This document shows, piece after piece, positions 8,099-16,102 of a DNA stretch of 64,000 nucleotides. The notes beneath the pieces are model-generated. The model made no database searches. It was not told the origin of the DNA and worked only from the letters and a program-made list of their open reading frames with translations. Every line of letters starts with the position of its first letter. Position 1 is the stretch's first letter. A program made the position numbers and the translations under genes. Source of the stretch: Pannonibacter sp. XCT-53 (GTDB lineage Bacteria; Pseudomonadota; Alphaproteobacteria; Rhizobiales; Stappiaceae); NCBI RefSeq assembly GCF_009915765.1, contig NZ_JAABLQ010000001.1, positions 2,542,001 through 2,606,000 of the forward strand, written 5' to 3'.

Positions 8099-8219
8099 GT
8101 GTTTTGAGGCGGCACAGGCGGCTTGGGTTTCTGGTTGCATTGAAGCCTGTTTGTGTCTGGGTGGCAGCGTCTCTCCCTTGGTTTTCCAGTGGCGTTGCCG
8201 GGGTTTCAGGTCGTCGGCA
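8099..8219 (+). repeat. Dispersed repeat, copy 2 (about 120 bp)
   Basis: Counterpart of 6478-6600 with the same block order (TTCTGGTTGCAT, GCCTGTTTG, GTCTGGGTGGCAGCGTCTCT, CCCTTGGTTTTCC, GGCGTTG, TTTCAGGTCGTCGGCAAA). It lies about 135 bases after the first immunity gene and just before RHS fragments. The stretch 7965-8098 between them is AT-rich and shows no gene. Confidence 0.6.
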
Positions 8220-8315
8220 AAGGTCTTGAGGGGTGTCCTTCCGCCCATGGTGCGGCCCTGACGGCGGCGTTTGGTGGTGCAGATCACGCCCGGTCCTCAC
8301 CCAGTCCTCGGGTAC

Positions 8316-8710
8316 GACTGCGACGCCGGGGGTGGTGGGCTACCCGTATGACGGCTTCGGCCGGCTGAGCGCCGTGCCGGGGCTGATCAGCCCCATATCC
8401 ACTTTCTGGCACCCATCATGCCAGCGGCCAGCCGCTGGTCACCACCTATGCCAACGGGGTCGTCGAGACCCGCAGCTATGACGCCAATCGGCTGTGGCTG
8501 CCAGGTCAAGGCATGGGCATCGTCACCACAGGGCCCAATGCTGGAACTGGCGGGACGGCGCTGTTCTCGGAGAGCATACCCGCAACGATCTTGCCGCGTT
8601 TTTGGGGGCCTGATCACCTCGGTCACGTCGAACCGGCCCTATGGCAACTGGACCTATGCCTATGACACGGTTGACCGGCTGACGCAGCCCCCCAACCGGG
8701 ACAGCGCCGA
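8316..8710 (+). pseudogene. Fragments of RHS YD-repeat region
   Basis: Broken pieces of RHS coding sequence. YPYDGFGRLSAVPG is readable at 8341-8385. Next comes YHASGQPLVTTYANGVVETR with SYDANRLWL at about 8410-8503, then YGNWTYAYDTVDRLTQ at 8638-8688. These are typical YD repeats of RHS shells. Frames change between pieces and no continuous coding frame remains. The 8360-8520 portion is nearly repeated at 10735-10910. These fragments show that a longer RHS gene, or several copies of one, was once present. Confidence 0.75.
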
Positions 8711-8881
8711 CGTCTGACAGAGCTTCACCCCCGAAACATACGTCTGACGCGGCGGACAATGTGACGTCGAACTCGGCGGTGGGCAGCGACAAGCATTCCC
8801 GCCCCGACGGGTCCGCGCCCGCATGCGGTGACGCAGGCTGGCAACCAGTGGCCTCGATCCGGCTGATGACGGACGGCAGCG

Positions 8882-9228
8882 GCGCCGTCATCGCGGAGAA
8901 CCATTACCGCCCCTACGGCCAGCGCTCGGAGCTGCAGCAGGCGGCGAACCTGCCGCGCGAATCCAAGGGCTAGATCCCCGGCCCGCCTTGCGGGCCAGCT
9001 CTCAGTTGTGGTCAGGGCGCCGACGCGTCCTGACCGGGCGCGACGACCCGGAAACCGGCCTCACCTACCTCAACGCCCGCTACGGAGCCTGTCCCCGGCC
9101 TGACCGGGGAACCCCATCCTCGCCCGCTTCGTCTCACCAGACTGGTTCGACCCAACCCAACAAGGCGTCGGGACAAACAGGTATGCCAATGCCGCAAATA
9201 ATCCAATTCTGTTCAAGGATCCGGGGGG
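8882..9228 (+). pseudogene. RHS core C-terminal end, copy 2, frame-disrupted
   Basis: Almost identical over about 330 bases to 6624-6952: AENHYRPYGQRSELQQAAN, LPRESKG, then a TAG where copy 1 has the tryptophan codon, then [30 protein letters not shown], and [20 protein letters not shown]. Both hairpin insertions occur at exactly the same sites as in copy 1, so they predate the duplication. It ends in a run of six G (9223-9228), where seven would put the downstream tip in frame. High similarity between two core ends followed by unrelated tips is the normal signature of RHS tip exchange by recombination. Confidence 0.85.
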
Positions 9229-9900
9229 AATGACTCATTTGTCAGCGGTTCACCTCAAAAAGACGGCAGCTATAGCTGCCACAGTTGTAACGATAGATCG
9301 GGCAATTACTTCTCCGGGCGGGATAGTCGGCACATCGAATACGGCAATATTTCCCTTGAGGAACGTATAAGGCTCAGTGATTCGCAGGAACGTGCACGTG
9401 ATGCCAAGGCGGCCCAGGAGTTACTCGGATATGTGCCAGTTGTTGGTACTGCTGTTTCTGCAGCTGAGTTCTATGAGAAACCAAGTTGGTTCGGCGCTGC
9501 AATGGTCGGGGCTAGCCTTATTCCCGCCGGTAAGATCGGGGGGAAGGCAGTAGCAGAGGGAGTTGAGTGGGTCGCGAAGGGGGGAGCGGCAAGTGCGAAG
9601 CAGGCTGCAGACCTGTCCAAGCATCTTGGCTACGCTGAGAAGTACGGCAAGGGCGGGGTCAAGGAGCTTGAGAACGGCCGCATTCGCTACTACGGTGAAG
9701 TCCAGCCGGCTAGCAAGGCTGGGCAGATGGCCGGACGTCGATACGTGCATGCGTACGACGCTGCGACAGGAAGGTCGCGTGGGTGGCACGAGACTGTCGA
9801 TCAAGCCGTCAATGTTCGTCAGGTCCGTCCGGAACTGAACAACGGGAGCAAGACCTATTACCAGTTCGACCGCAACGGAAACTACACGGGGAGCTGGTAA
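9229..9900 (+). CDS. Orphan RHS toxin tip, unassigned C-terminal domain
   Basis: The continuous frame runs from the core junction at 9229 to the stop at 9900 (223 codons); the first ATG inside it is at 9433. The N-terminal part contains CHSC and a polar helix, then [20 protein letters not shown] and a glycine/alanine segment ([17 protein letters not shown]), which is typical pre-toxin sequence. The last 90 or so residues form a compact domain with [57 protein letters not shown] and the ending NGNYTGSW. I recognise this only as a recurrent type of RHS C-terminal domain; I cannot name its activity. It is out of frame with its core by one base and is probably not made as an RHS fusion. Confidence 0.65.
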   Translation, partial: NDSFVSGSPQKDGSYSCHSCNDRSGNYFSGRDSRHIEYGNISLEERIRLSDSQERARDAKAAQELLGYVPVVGTAVSAAEFYEKPSWFGAAMVGASLIPAGKIGGKAVAEGVEWVAKGGAASAKQAADLSKHLGYAEKYGKGGVKELENGRIRYYGEVQPASKAGQMAGRRYVHAYDAATGRSRGWHETVDQAVNVRQVRPELNNGSKTYYQFDRNGNYTGSW

Positions 9901-10167
9901 GTGGAGATCGATCTTGAGGCGGTGCGCCGTGTGTTCTGCGATGTGCTGGACGGGCGAATGACCAGAGAAGCGGCTGACCGCTGGGCCTACGGTGTGGTGC
10001 AGCAGTCCGAGGCGGGTTCGCTAACGTTCTCGCCTGTGAACGCGAAAGATCGCATCTGGGAGGGTGTCGTGTACCTCTATGGAATTGACACCATGGAGGC
10101 CCCCGGGCAGTACCTTCACACCGAGGAAGACATCCGATCGGCCATGGCCGCGAAGCTGGGCAGCTGA
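9901..10167 (+). CDS. Probable immunity protein for the second RHS tip
   Basis: An 88-residue protein starting with GTG immediately after the toxin stop codon (zero spacing, so translational coupling is likely). It is small, acidic and without membrane segments; it contains DVLDGRMTREAADRWAYGVV, IWEGVVYLYGIDTMEAPGQY and LHTEEDIRSAMAAKLG. Size, position and composition fit an RHS immunity protein. No named family is assigned with certainty. Its frame is intact even though the cognate core is broken, which suggests it is, or recently was, under selection. Confidence 0.65.
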   Translation: MEIDLEAVRRVFCDVLDGRMTREAADRWAYGVVQQSEAGSLTFSPVNAKDRIWEGVVYLYGIDTMEAPGQYLHTEEDIRSAMAAKLGS

Positions 10168-10211
10168 TCGATTCCTGCCGCTTGCGACGCCCGCCCTGTG
10201 CGGGCGTTGTT

Positions 10212-10370
10212 CTATGTGCCCGCTGCGATGCGCCTGACCGCCTCGGCCGCATCAACAATGTCGATGCCCTGATGGCTGTCCAGGGGCAGCAGATGCTTGC
10301 GATCCCCCGAGACGATCAGATCGGCGCGCGCTGATCGGCCGATCAGGGCCAGCCGCTTGGTGGCTGACGG
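10212..10370 (-). pseudogene. PIN-domain protein remnant, C-terminal end
   Basis: On the minus strand the sequence reads ARADLIVSGDRKHLLPLDSH, then QGIDIVDAAEAVRRIA, the C-terminal third of a PIN-domain (VapC/PilT N-terminus type) ribonuclease. The N-terminal part and its first catalytic aspartates are missing; upstream it runs into the end of an IS3-like element. The stop is at 10212. An old toxin of a type II toxin-antitoxin pair is the likely source; no antitoxin is visible. Confidence 0.65.
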
Positions 10371-10435
10371 CCGGGTGAGCACAGAGCTGGCTCGGTTTGT
10401 TTGAACAGTTTCGGGGCTGTCGCTAAGTGGCTTCC

Positions 10436-10747
10436 TGAACCGCCCCGGGTTTGCCGGAGGCCATTTCGTTTGCGTCACGCCGCCATTGCTTGAGCTTCCT
10501 GCATGGCGTAGTAGCGTTCCTCGGCTTCGGCCGGCGGTATGTTGCCGATGGTCTCCAGCAGCCGGCGTCTGTTGAACCAGTTGACCCAGGTCAGCGCGGC
10601 GGACTCGACCGCCTCGCAGCTTCTCTACGTTCCCCGCCGATGGATAACCTCGGCCTTGTAGGAGGCCATTGATCGTCTCGGCGAGAGCGTTATCGTAGGA
10701 GTCGCCGACGCTGCCGACGGAGAGCTCGATGCCGGCTTCGGCCGGTT
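10436..10747 (-). mobile_element. IS3-family insertion sequence remnant (orfB 3' end plus terminal repeat)
   Basis: The minus strand encodes the end of an IS3-type DDE transposase: AGIELSVGSVGDSYDNALAE then TINGL, and, after a one-base insertion and an in-frame TAG, fragments matching TWVNWFNRRRLLETIGNIPP. The open frame ends at 10475. The element end reads TGAACCGCCCCGGGTTTGCC from 10436, an IS3-like terminal inverted repeat. Everything upstream of the catalytic D/E region is lost; the remnant is joined at about 10737 to an RHS fragment. It cannot be functional. Confidence 0.82.
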
Positions 10748-10915
10748 GGGCGCCGTGCCGGGGCTGATCAGCCCCATGTCCACGTTCTGGCACCTGTCAT
10801 GCCAGCGGCCAGCCGCTGGTCACCACCTCTGCCAACGGGGTCGTCGAGACCCGCAGCTATGACGCCAATCGGCCAAGGCTGCCAGGTCAAGGCATGGGCA
10901 TCGTCACGACGGCGC
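10735..10915 (+). pseudogene. RHS YD-repeat fragment, second copy
   Basis: Nearly repeats 8360-8525: GGGGCTGATCAGCCCCATGT, then the codons for SGQPLVTT, ANGVVETRSYDANR and the following GGCATGGGCATCGTCAC. The join with the IS remnant falls inside a shared string GGCTTCGGCCGG, present in both the transposase end and the RHS YD repeat, so the join probably arose by recombination at short homology. No open frame is preserved. The stretch 10916-11055 that follows holds no recognisable gene. Confidence 0.75.
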
Positions 10916-11055
10916 AGCGGGGTGGACGGGGCGGGGCGGCGCTCTTCCGGCCCTCCGCCCCTCCGGTCAAGCTGCCCAGAGGTCCAGCAGTTCATACATC
11001 ACCCGCGCTCGGGCCCTTCGGCCCGTCGGCGCGGCACCGCTCTTGCTGGTGCCGC

Positions 11056-11119
11056 TTTGGCAAGTGGCCGGTCTGGCAAGTGGCCGGTCTGGCACGTGGC
11101 CGGTCTGGCTGGTGATAGG
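11056..11119 (+). repeat. Tandem repeat, 16-bp unit, about 4 copies
   Basis: Units TTTGGCAAGTGGCCGG, TCTGGCAAGTGGCCGG, TCTGGCACGTGGCCGG and a degenerate TCTGGCTGGTGATAGG follow without gaps. The array ends 37 bases before the stop of the ribB-like gene on the opposite strand. It has no coding role that I can see. Confidence 0.85.
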
Positions 11120-11156
11120 TCCGGCCGGGAACCGGTCTGGTCGCGCGGGGCTCTGG

Positions 11157-12473
11157 TCATTCCATGAGTTCGGTGGCTTCGATCTTGATGTCGAAGCCTT
11201 CGAGGCCGACGTAGTGGCGCTCGCGCGAGGACAGGAGGCGGATGGAGGAGACGCCGAGATCCTTCAGGATCTGGGCCCCGAGACCGACTTCGCGCCACTG
11301 TTCCTGGCGGGCCTGGGCCGAGCGGTGTTCTTCGGTCTCGGCTGCCTCCAGCTCGGACCGGGCCCGCCTGGACTGGCGGGCAACGCCGACAGAGCCTTCG
11401 CGCAGGTAGATGACCACGCCGCGTCCGCGGTCGGAGAACTTGCGCATGACCGCATCCAGCGGCTGGGCCGCGCCGAAGACATCGTCCAGCACCGATTCCA
11501 GCTGCAGGCGCACCGGCACGTTGCGGCCATCAAGAATGTCACCGTAGATGACGGCGACGTGGTGCATCGGGTCATAAGGCGTGGCGTAGGTGACGGCATA
11601 GGCGGGACCTGCCACGGTCTGCACCGGCTGCTCGTTGACGCGCTCGATCAGGCGCTCGGTGCGCTGGCGCCAGGCGATGAGGTCGGAGACGGAGACCATT
11701 TTGAGCCCGTGCTCGGCGGCGAACTCCGCCACCTGGGCGCCGCGCTTGACGGTGCCGTCGTCATTGACCAGCTCGCAGATGACGCCGACCGGCTCGAGAC
11801 CGGCCAGACGGCACAGGTCCACGGCGGCTTCCGTATGGCCGGAGCGCATCAGCACGCCGCCTTCCTTGGCAATCAGCGGGAAGACGTGGCCGGGACGCAC
11901 GAAGTCGGAGGGGCCGGCGTTCGGATTGGCCAGACCGCGCACTGTGGCGCAGCGCTCGTCGGCGGAAATGCCGGTGGTGAGCCCATGCCGGTAATCGACG
12001 GAAATGGTGAAGGCGGTGGAGAGCGGCGCGTCGTTGCTGGCCACCATCGGATCCAGACGCAGACGCTTGGCCGCCGCCACGGTCATCGGCGCGCAGACGA
12101 TGCCCGAGGTGTGGCGCACGATGAAGGCCATCTGCTCCGGGGTGACCTTGGTCGCGGCGACGATCAGGTCGCCCTCGTTCTCGCGGTCGTCATCATCGGT
12201 GACAACGACAATCTCGCCGCGCTCAAAGGCACGGATCGCTTCGGCTACACGGGCCTGGGACACGGGATGCTCCTTGGTGATGGAAAGGCCGAGAAAATCA
12301 TTCGGCGTCACGGCCCCGCCCGTGGCCTCGGCGATCTTGCGGGCCATGTCCCGCGACACCCAGGCTCCGGGATCGTTGCAGAGCGCGGTGACCGAGGCAG
12401 GCGAAAGCCCCGCGCGGCGCGCAAAGGCGCTACGGCTTTCCCCGGTCTGTGCAAGCCAATGATCCAGTCTCAT
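11157..12473 (-). CDS. ribB: 3,4-dihydroxy-2-butanone-4-phosphate synthase with N-terminal HTH and degenerate GTP cyclohydrolase II domain
   Basis: A 438-residue protein. Residues 1-66 look like a Cro/XRE-type helix-turn-helix (SRSAFARRAGLSPASVTALC). Residues 75-275 are the DHBP synthase domain that converts ribulose-5-phosphate to the four-carbon riboflavin precursor, with the acidic loop DDDDRENEGDL (residues 93-103) and SGHTEAAVDLCRLAG. The C-terminal 150 residues align with GTP cyclohydrolase II but lack the cysteines that bind zinc (the region reads HVAVIYGDILDGRNVPVR), so that activity is probably lost, as in many alphaproteobacterial RibBA-like proteins. The HTH is not part of the textbook enzyme. 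Gene symbol refers to the intact domain. Confidence 0.88.
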   Translation of the reverse strand: MRLDHWLAQTGESRSAFARRAGLSPASVTALCNDPGAWVSRDMARKIAEATGGAVTPNDFLGLSITKEHPVSQARVAEAIRAFERGEIVVVTDDDDRENEGDLIVAATKVTPEQMAFIVRHTSGIVCAPMTVAAAKRLRLDPMVASNDAPLSTAFTISVDYRHGLTTGISADERCATVRGLANPNAGPSDFVRPGHVFPLIAKEGGVLMRSGHTEAAVDLCRLAGLEPVGVICELVNDDGTVKRGAQVAEFAAEHGLKMVSVSDLIAWRQRTERLIERVNEQPVQTVAGPAYAVTYATPYDPMHHVAVIYGDILDGRNVPVRLQLESVLDDVFGAAQPLDAVMRKFSDRGRGVVIYLREGSVGVARQSRRARSELEAAETEEHRSAQARQEQWREVGLGAQILKDLGVSSIRLLSSRERHYVGLEGFDIKIEATELME

Positions 12474-12602
12474 GCGCCGACCCTAGCGCAGGACTTATTC
12501 AGCCGCAAGGAAATTGGTGGAGAATTTTCAGCGAGACTGAAAGCTGTCTGGCTTGTTGCAACAGCGTCCCGCCAGAGCCTGCATCCTACCACAACATGCA
12601 AC

Positions 12603-12638
12603 GGCCGGACGTGGTTCCTTCAGGGGCCACGTCCGGCC
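12603..12638 (-). terminator. Strong hairpin downstream of the chemoreceptor gene
   Basis: Perfect 12-bp stem, GGCCGGACGTGG (12603-12614) with CCACGTCCGGCC (12627-12638), and a 12-base loop. It lies 23 bases after the stop of the minus-strand chemoreceptor gene; on that strand the hairpin is followed by GTTGCATGTTG rather than a clean T run. Probably an intrinsic or assisted terminator. The rest of 12474-12602 is the ribB upstream region. Confidence 0.6.
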
Positions 12639-12660
12639 AATGCGGTGTCACTGCGGGCCG

Positions 12661-14787
12661 TCAGGCGGCCCGGATGCTGCCGAGGAAGCGGTTGACCTCG
12701 GCGTTCAGATGGTCCGACTGGCCGGACAGGTCGGCCGAGGCGTCGAGCACCTGCGAGGCGCTGGCACCGGTGTCCTGCGCCGCCTCCGCAACGCTGCCGA
12801 TGTTCAGCGCAACCTCCTGGGTGCCGCGCGAGGCCAGCGCCACAGCCTTGGCGATTTCCCGGGTGGCCGCGCCCTGCTGCTCGACGGAGCTGGCGATGCC
12901 GGCCGACGACTGGCTGATCTCGCCGATGATCGCGGTGATGGTGCCGATGGCCCCGACGGCCCGGTTGGTGGAATCCTGAATGCCGCTGATCTGCTGGCCG
13001 ATCTCGGTCGTGGCGCGCGAGGTCTGGTCGGCAAGCTGCTTCACCTCGGCCGCGACCACGGCAAACCCCTTGCCGGCCTCGCCGGCGCGGGCCGCCTCGA
13101 TGGTGGCATTCAGCGCCAGCAGGTTGGTCTGGGCGGCAATCCCGGAGATGAGTTCGACGATGTCGCCGATCCGGCCCGTGGCCGACGACAGCTCGGCCAC
13201 GATGGCGGCGGTGCTTTCGGCCTGCGTGACGCCGGTGCGGGAGATCTCGCGGGAGTGGTTGACCAGCCGCGCGATCTCGCGCACGGAGGCCTCCAGCTCC
13301 TCGGCGGCGCTGGCGACGGAGGCGACATTGTCGCCGGCCTCGGCCGCCGCACCGGACACGGCATTCGCCTGGCCGGATGTCCTTTCCGCCGAACGGGTCA
13401 GCACGCGCGCCGTCTGCTGCAACTGCGTGGAGGCGGCGGACACGCGCATGACGATGCCGCCGACGCTGGACTGGAACTCGTCGGCAAGGGCCTGCATCAG
13501 GCGCTGGCGCTCGCCGGCCGCCTTGGCATCGCGGCTGCGGGCCTCCTGCTCGAGGTGGCGGCGTTCGGCGAGGCGCTGCTTCAGGGTGTCGGCCGAACGG
13601 GCGATGGAGCCGACGGCATCGCTGCGTCCGGTGTGGCGGATGTCGCTGTCCAGATCATCCTCGGCAAGGCGGGCAAGGCTGGTGCCCAGATCCCCGACGA
13701 GACGGGACAGGACACGGGCAATCAGCAGGCTGACGGCGACGGCGCCGGCAAACACGGCAAGCGTGATGCCGACATAGAGCAGGACATCGGCGCGGGCGGC
13801 CGCAAGGCGCTGGGTGGCGACGGTCTGCGAGGCCTCGGCCGCAGCCGTGCTGAGCTTCAGAAGCAGGTCCTCCTTCTCGCCGATGGCCGACTTCCAGGCC
13901 GTCATCGCCGCCGCCGTCCCGGCATGGGCACCGCGCTCGAGGATCACGGGAGCGGTCGCCGCCAGCGTTCCGGCTGCGGCACTGCGGTCAAAGTCGTCGA
14001 GGGCCGCCACCATGGCGGCGGGGGCGTGGTTGCGGAAGGTGGCGGCAAAGAGCTGCTGCAGGTCGCGGGCGTGGACATAGCCCGCCACCGCGCCCTGGTC
14101 GATCTGGCCCGCGCCCTTGAGGATGTCACCGATCGTGCGCTCGATAAGGACACCGTCCGTCATCTGCATGGCGGCGTGGAAGGTCACGAGGGCCGCCGAA
14201 ATCTCCGGGTCGTCGATCACCGCTGCCCCGCGCTCGGTCATGGCGATGCCGTTGGCGGAAATCGGCTGCAGGATGCGCAGGCCGAGATCCGCCGGCGCGG
14301 TGCCGGCGTCGATGGCGCGCCGGTATTCGGCGAGGCTCGGCCGGCGCTTGACCAGCTCGGCATGGATCGCCTTCAGGCCCGGGTCCGACGGACTGGCCTC
14401 GGCGAAGAGGCGCAGGGCGTCGTCATAGGCCCGGTCGACATCGGCACGGGCGCGGGTGAAGAGATCGCGGTTCGCCTCCGACCGCAGCGGCAGGAAGCCT
14501 TCCACCGGCAGGGACTGGGCCAGCACGCCGGCAGCCCGGGCGAGCTTCTGGATGGCGACGGCCTCCTGCATGGTCCGCCAGGCCTGATAGGACTGCAGCG
14601 ACAGCACACCGCCCAGCAGCAGCACGGCCAGCAAGGGCACGAACACGACAAGGGCCAGCAGCCGGTTGATGGTCAATGCACGCAAGGTCCTGATCCTTTC
14701 AAGCCTGTCCCGTCCGCCCTGCCGCGCCTGCAGCCGCAGGACACCCGTCGCGGGACGCGTTGGTTCCTCCCGGCCACCGGTCAGCAT
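12661..14787 (-). CDS. Methyl-accepting chemotaxis protein with large periplasmic sensor domain (NIT-like)
   Basis: A 708-residue transmembrane chemoreceptor. TM1 at about residues 42-64, a helical sensor region of about 260 residues, TM2 at about 325-348 ([20 protein letters not shown]), HAMP, and the cytoplasmic signalling domain with hairpin tip [20 protein letters not shown]. The sensor resembles nitrate/nitrite-sensing (NIT) helical bundles, but the canonical HELQRER string is not obvious, so the ligand is unknown. The first ATG gives a 40-residue N-terminal extension before TM1; a downstream non-ATG start is possible. The 190-base gap to aroC holds a CGGGCGG/CCGCCCG hairpin at 14947-14965. 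Confidence 0.9.
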   Translation of the reverse strand: MLTGGREEPTRPATGVLRLQARQGGRDRLERIRTLRALTINRLLALVVFVPLLAVLLLGGVLSLQSYQAWRTMQEAVAIQKLARAAGVLAQSLPVEGFLPLRSEANRDLFTRARADVDRAYDDALRLFAEASPSDPGLKAIHAELVKRRPSLAEYRRAIDAGTAPADLGLRILQPISANGIAMTERGAAVIDDPEISAALVTFHAAMQMTDGVLIERTIGDILKGAGQIDQGAVAGYVHARDLQQLFAATFRNHAPAAMVAALDDFDRSAAAGTLAATAPVILERGAHAGTAAAMTAWKSAIGEKEDLLLKLSTAAAEASQTVATQRLAAARADVLLYVGITLAVFAGAVAVSLLIARVLSRLVGDLGTSLARLAEDDLDSDIRHTGRSDAVGSIARSADTLKQRLAERRHLEQEARSRDAKAAGERQRLMQALADEFQSSVGGIVMRVSAASTQLQQTARVLTRSAERTSGQANAVSGAAAEAGDNVASVASAAEELEASVREIARLVNHSREISRTGVTQAESTAAIVAELSSATGRIGDIVELISGIAAQTNLLALNATIEAARAGEAGKGFAVVAAEVKQLADQTSRATTEIGQQISGIQDSTNRAVGAIGTITAIIGEISQSSAGIASSVEQQGAATREIAKAVALASRGTQEVALNIGSVAEAAQDTGASASQVLDASADLSGQSDHLNAEVNRFLGSIRAA

Positions 14788-14946
14788 GCGGTGGCCACCC
14801 GGACGCAGTCTCGGAAGCAGAGGGAAAACGGAGGCTTAAGGATCGTCAGAAATGACAGGATTGCACCATCGGGCAATCCTGTCTGCACGGGCGGTCAAGG
14901 CTGACCCAGGGATCGGGGCTTGCGTGCAAGCCGTGCCGCAGGCGGA

Positions 14947-14965
14947 CGGGCGGGAGGTCCGCCCG
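14947..14965 (-). terminator. Hairpin downstream of aroC
   Basis: Perfect 7-bp GC stem (CGGGCGG with CCGCCCG) and a 5-base loop, 16 bases after the aroC stop on the minus strand. No T run follows, so termination is only a weak inference. Confidence 0.35.
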
Positions 14966-14980
14966 ACGGTGACGCCGGCC

Positions 14981-16063
14981 TCAGCCCACCTGACCGCGAT
15001 GGCGCAGGAAATGGTCGGCCAGGACGCAGGCCAGCATGGCCTCGCCCACCGGCACGGCGCGAATGCCGACGCAAGGGTCGTGGCGGCCCTTCGTCATCAC
15101 GTCCACCTCTTCCCCCTGCCGGGTAACCGACTGGCGCAGGTTGAGGATCGACGAGGTCGGCTTCACGGCAAAGCGGGCAACGATCGGCTGGCCGGAGGAA
15201 ATGCCGCCGAGAATGCCGCCGGCGTTGTTGGAGAGGAACAGCGGCGCCCCGTCGCCGGCGCGCATCTCGTCGGCATTGTCCTCACCGGTGAGGCTTGCCG
15301 CGTCGAAGCCGTTGCCGATCTCCACGGCCTTCACGGCGTTGATCGACATCAGCGCGCTGGCGATGTCCTGGTCGAGCTTGCCATAGAGCGGCGCGCCAAG
15401 ACCGGCCGGCACGCCTTCGGCGACGACCTCGATGACCGCGCCGACGGAGGAACCGGCCTTGCGGATGCCGTCGAGATACTCGGCGTAGAAGGCCGCCATA
15501 TTCGCATCGGGGCAGAAGAAGGGGTTGTTGTCGACTTCCGCCCAGTCCCAGGCGGCGCGGTCGATCTTGTGCGGGCCCATCTGCACCAGCGCGCCGCGAA
15601 TGGTGACGCCGGGAATGATCTTGCGGGCAACGGCGCCGGCGGCGACCCGCATCGCGGTCTCGCGCGCGGAGGAGCGGCCACCGCCGCGATAGTCGCGGAT
15701 GCCGTACTTGGCGTCATAGGTGTAGTCGGCGTGGCCGGGGCGGTAGCGATCCTTGATCTCGGAATAGTCCTTGGAGCGCTGGTCGGTGTTCTCGACGAAG
15801 AGCGAGATCGGCGTGCCGGTGGTCTTCTGCACCCCGTCCTCGTCGATCATGACGCCGGAGAGGATCTTCACCTGGTCCGGCTCCTGCCGCTGGGTGGTGA
15901 AGCGGTTCTGCCCCGGCTTGCGCTTGTCCATGAAGCCCTGGATGTCGGCTTCCGTCAGCGGGATCAGCGGCGGGCAGCCATCCACCACGCAGCCGATGGC
16001 CGGGCCGTGGCTTTCGCCCCAGGTGGTGAAACGGAACAGATGGCCGAAAGAATTGTGCGACAT
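14981..16063 (-). CDS. aroC: Chorismate synthase
   Basis: A 360-residue protein converting 5-enolpyruvylshikimate-3-phosphate to chorismate, the last step of the shikimate pathway, using reduced FMN. All family signatures are visible: the N-terminal [32 protein letters not shown], the [18 protein letters not shown] motif, and [18 protein letters not shown] near the C-terminus. Length is normal. The DUF3095 gene upstream on the same strand ends 39 bases before the start, so they may be co-transcribed, but no functional link is evident. Confidence 0.97.
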   Translation of the reverse strand: MSHNSFGHLFRFTTWGESHGPAIGCVVDGCPPLIPLTEADIQGFMDKRKPGQNRFTTQRQEPDQVKILSGVMIDEDGVQKTTGTPISLFVENTDQRSKDYSEIKDRYRPGHADYTYDAKYGIRDYRGGGRSSARETAMRVAAGAVARKIIPGVTIRGALVQMGPHKIDRAAWDWAEVDNNPFFCPDANMAAFYAEYLDGIRKAGSSVGAVIEVVAEGVPAGLGAPLYGKLDQDIASALMSINAVKAVEIGNGFDAASLTGEDNADEMRAGDGAPLFLSNNAGGILGGISSGQPIVARFAVKPTSSILNLRQSVTRQGEEVDVMTKGRHDPCVGIRAVPVGEAMLACVLADHFLRHRGQVG

Positions 16064-16102
16064 GGACAGCCCGGACGGAACAACAGGAAAGGCAGGCCGG
16101 TT

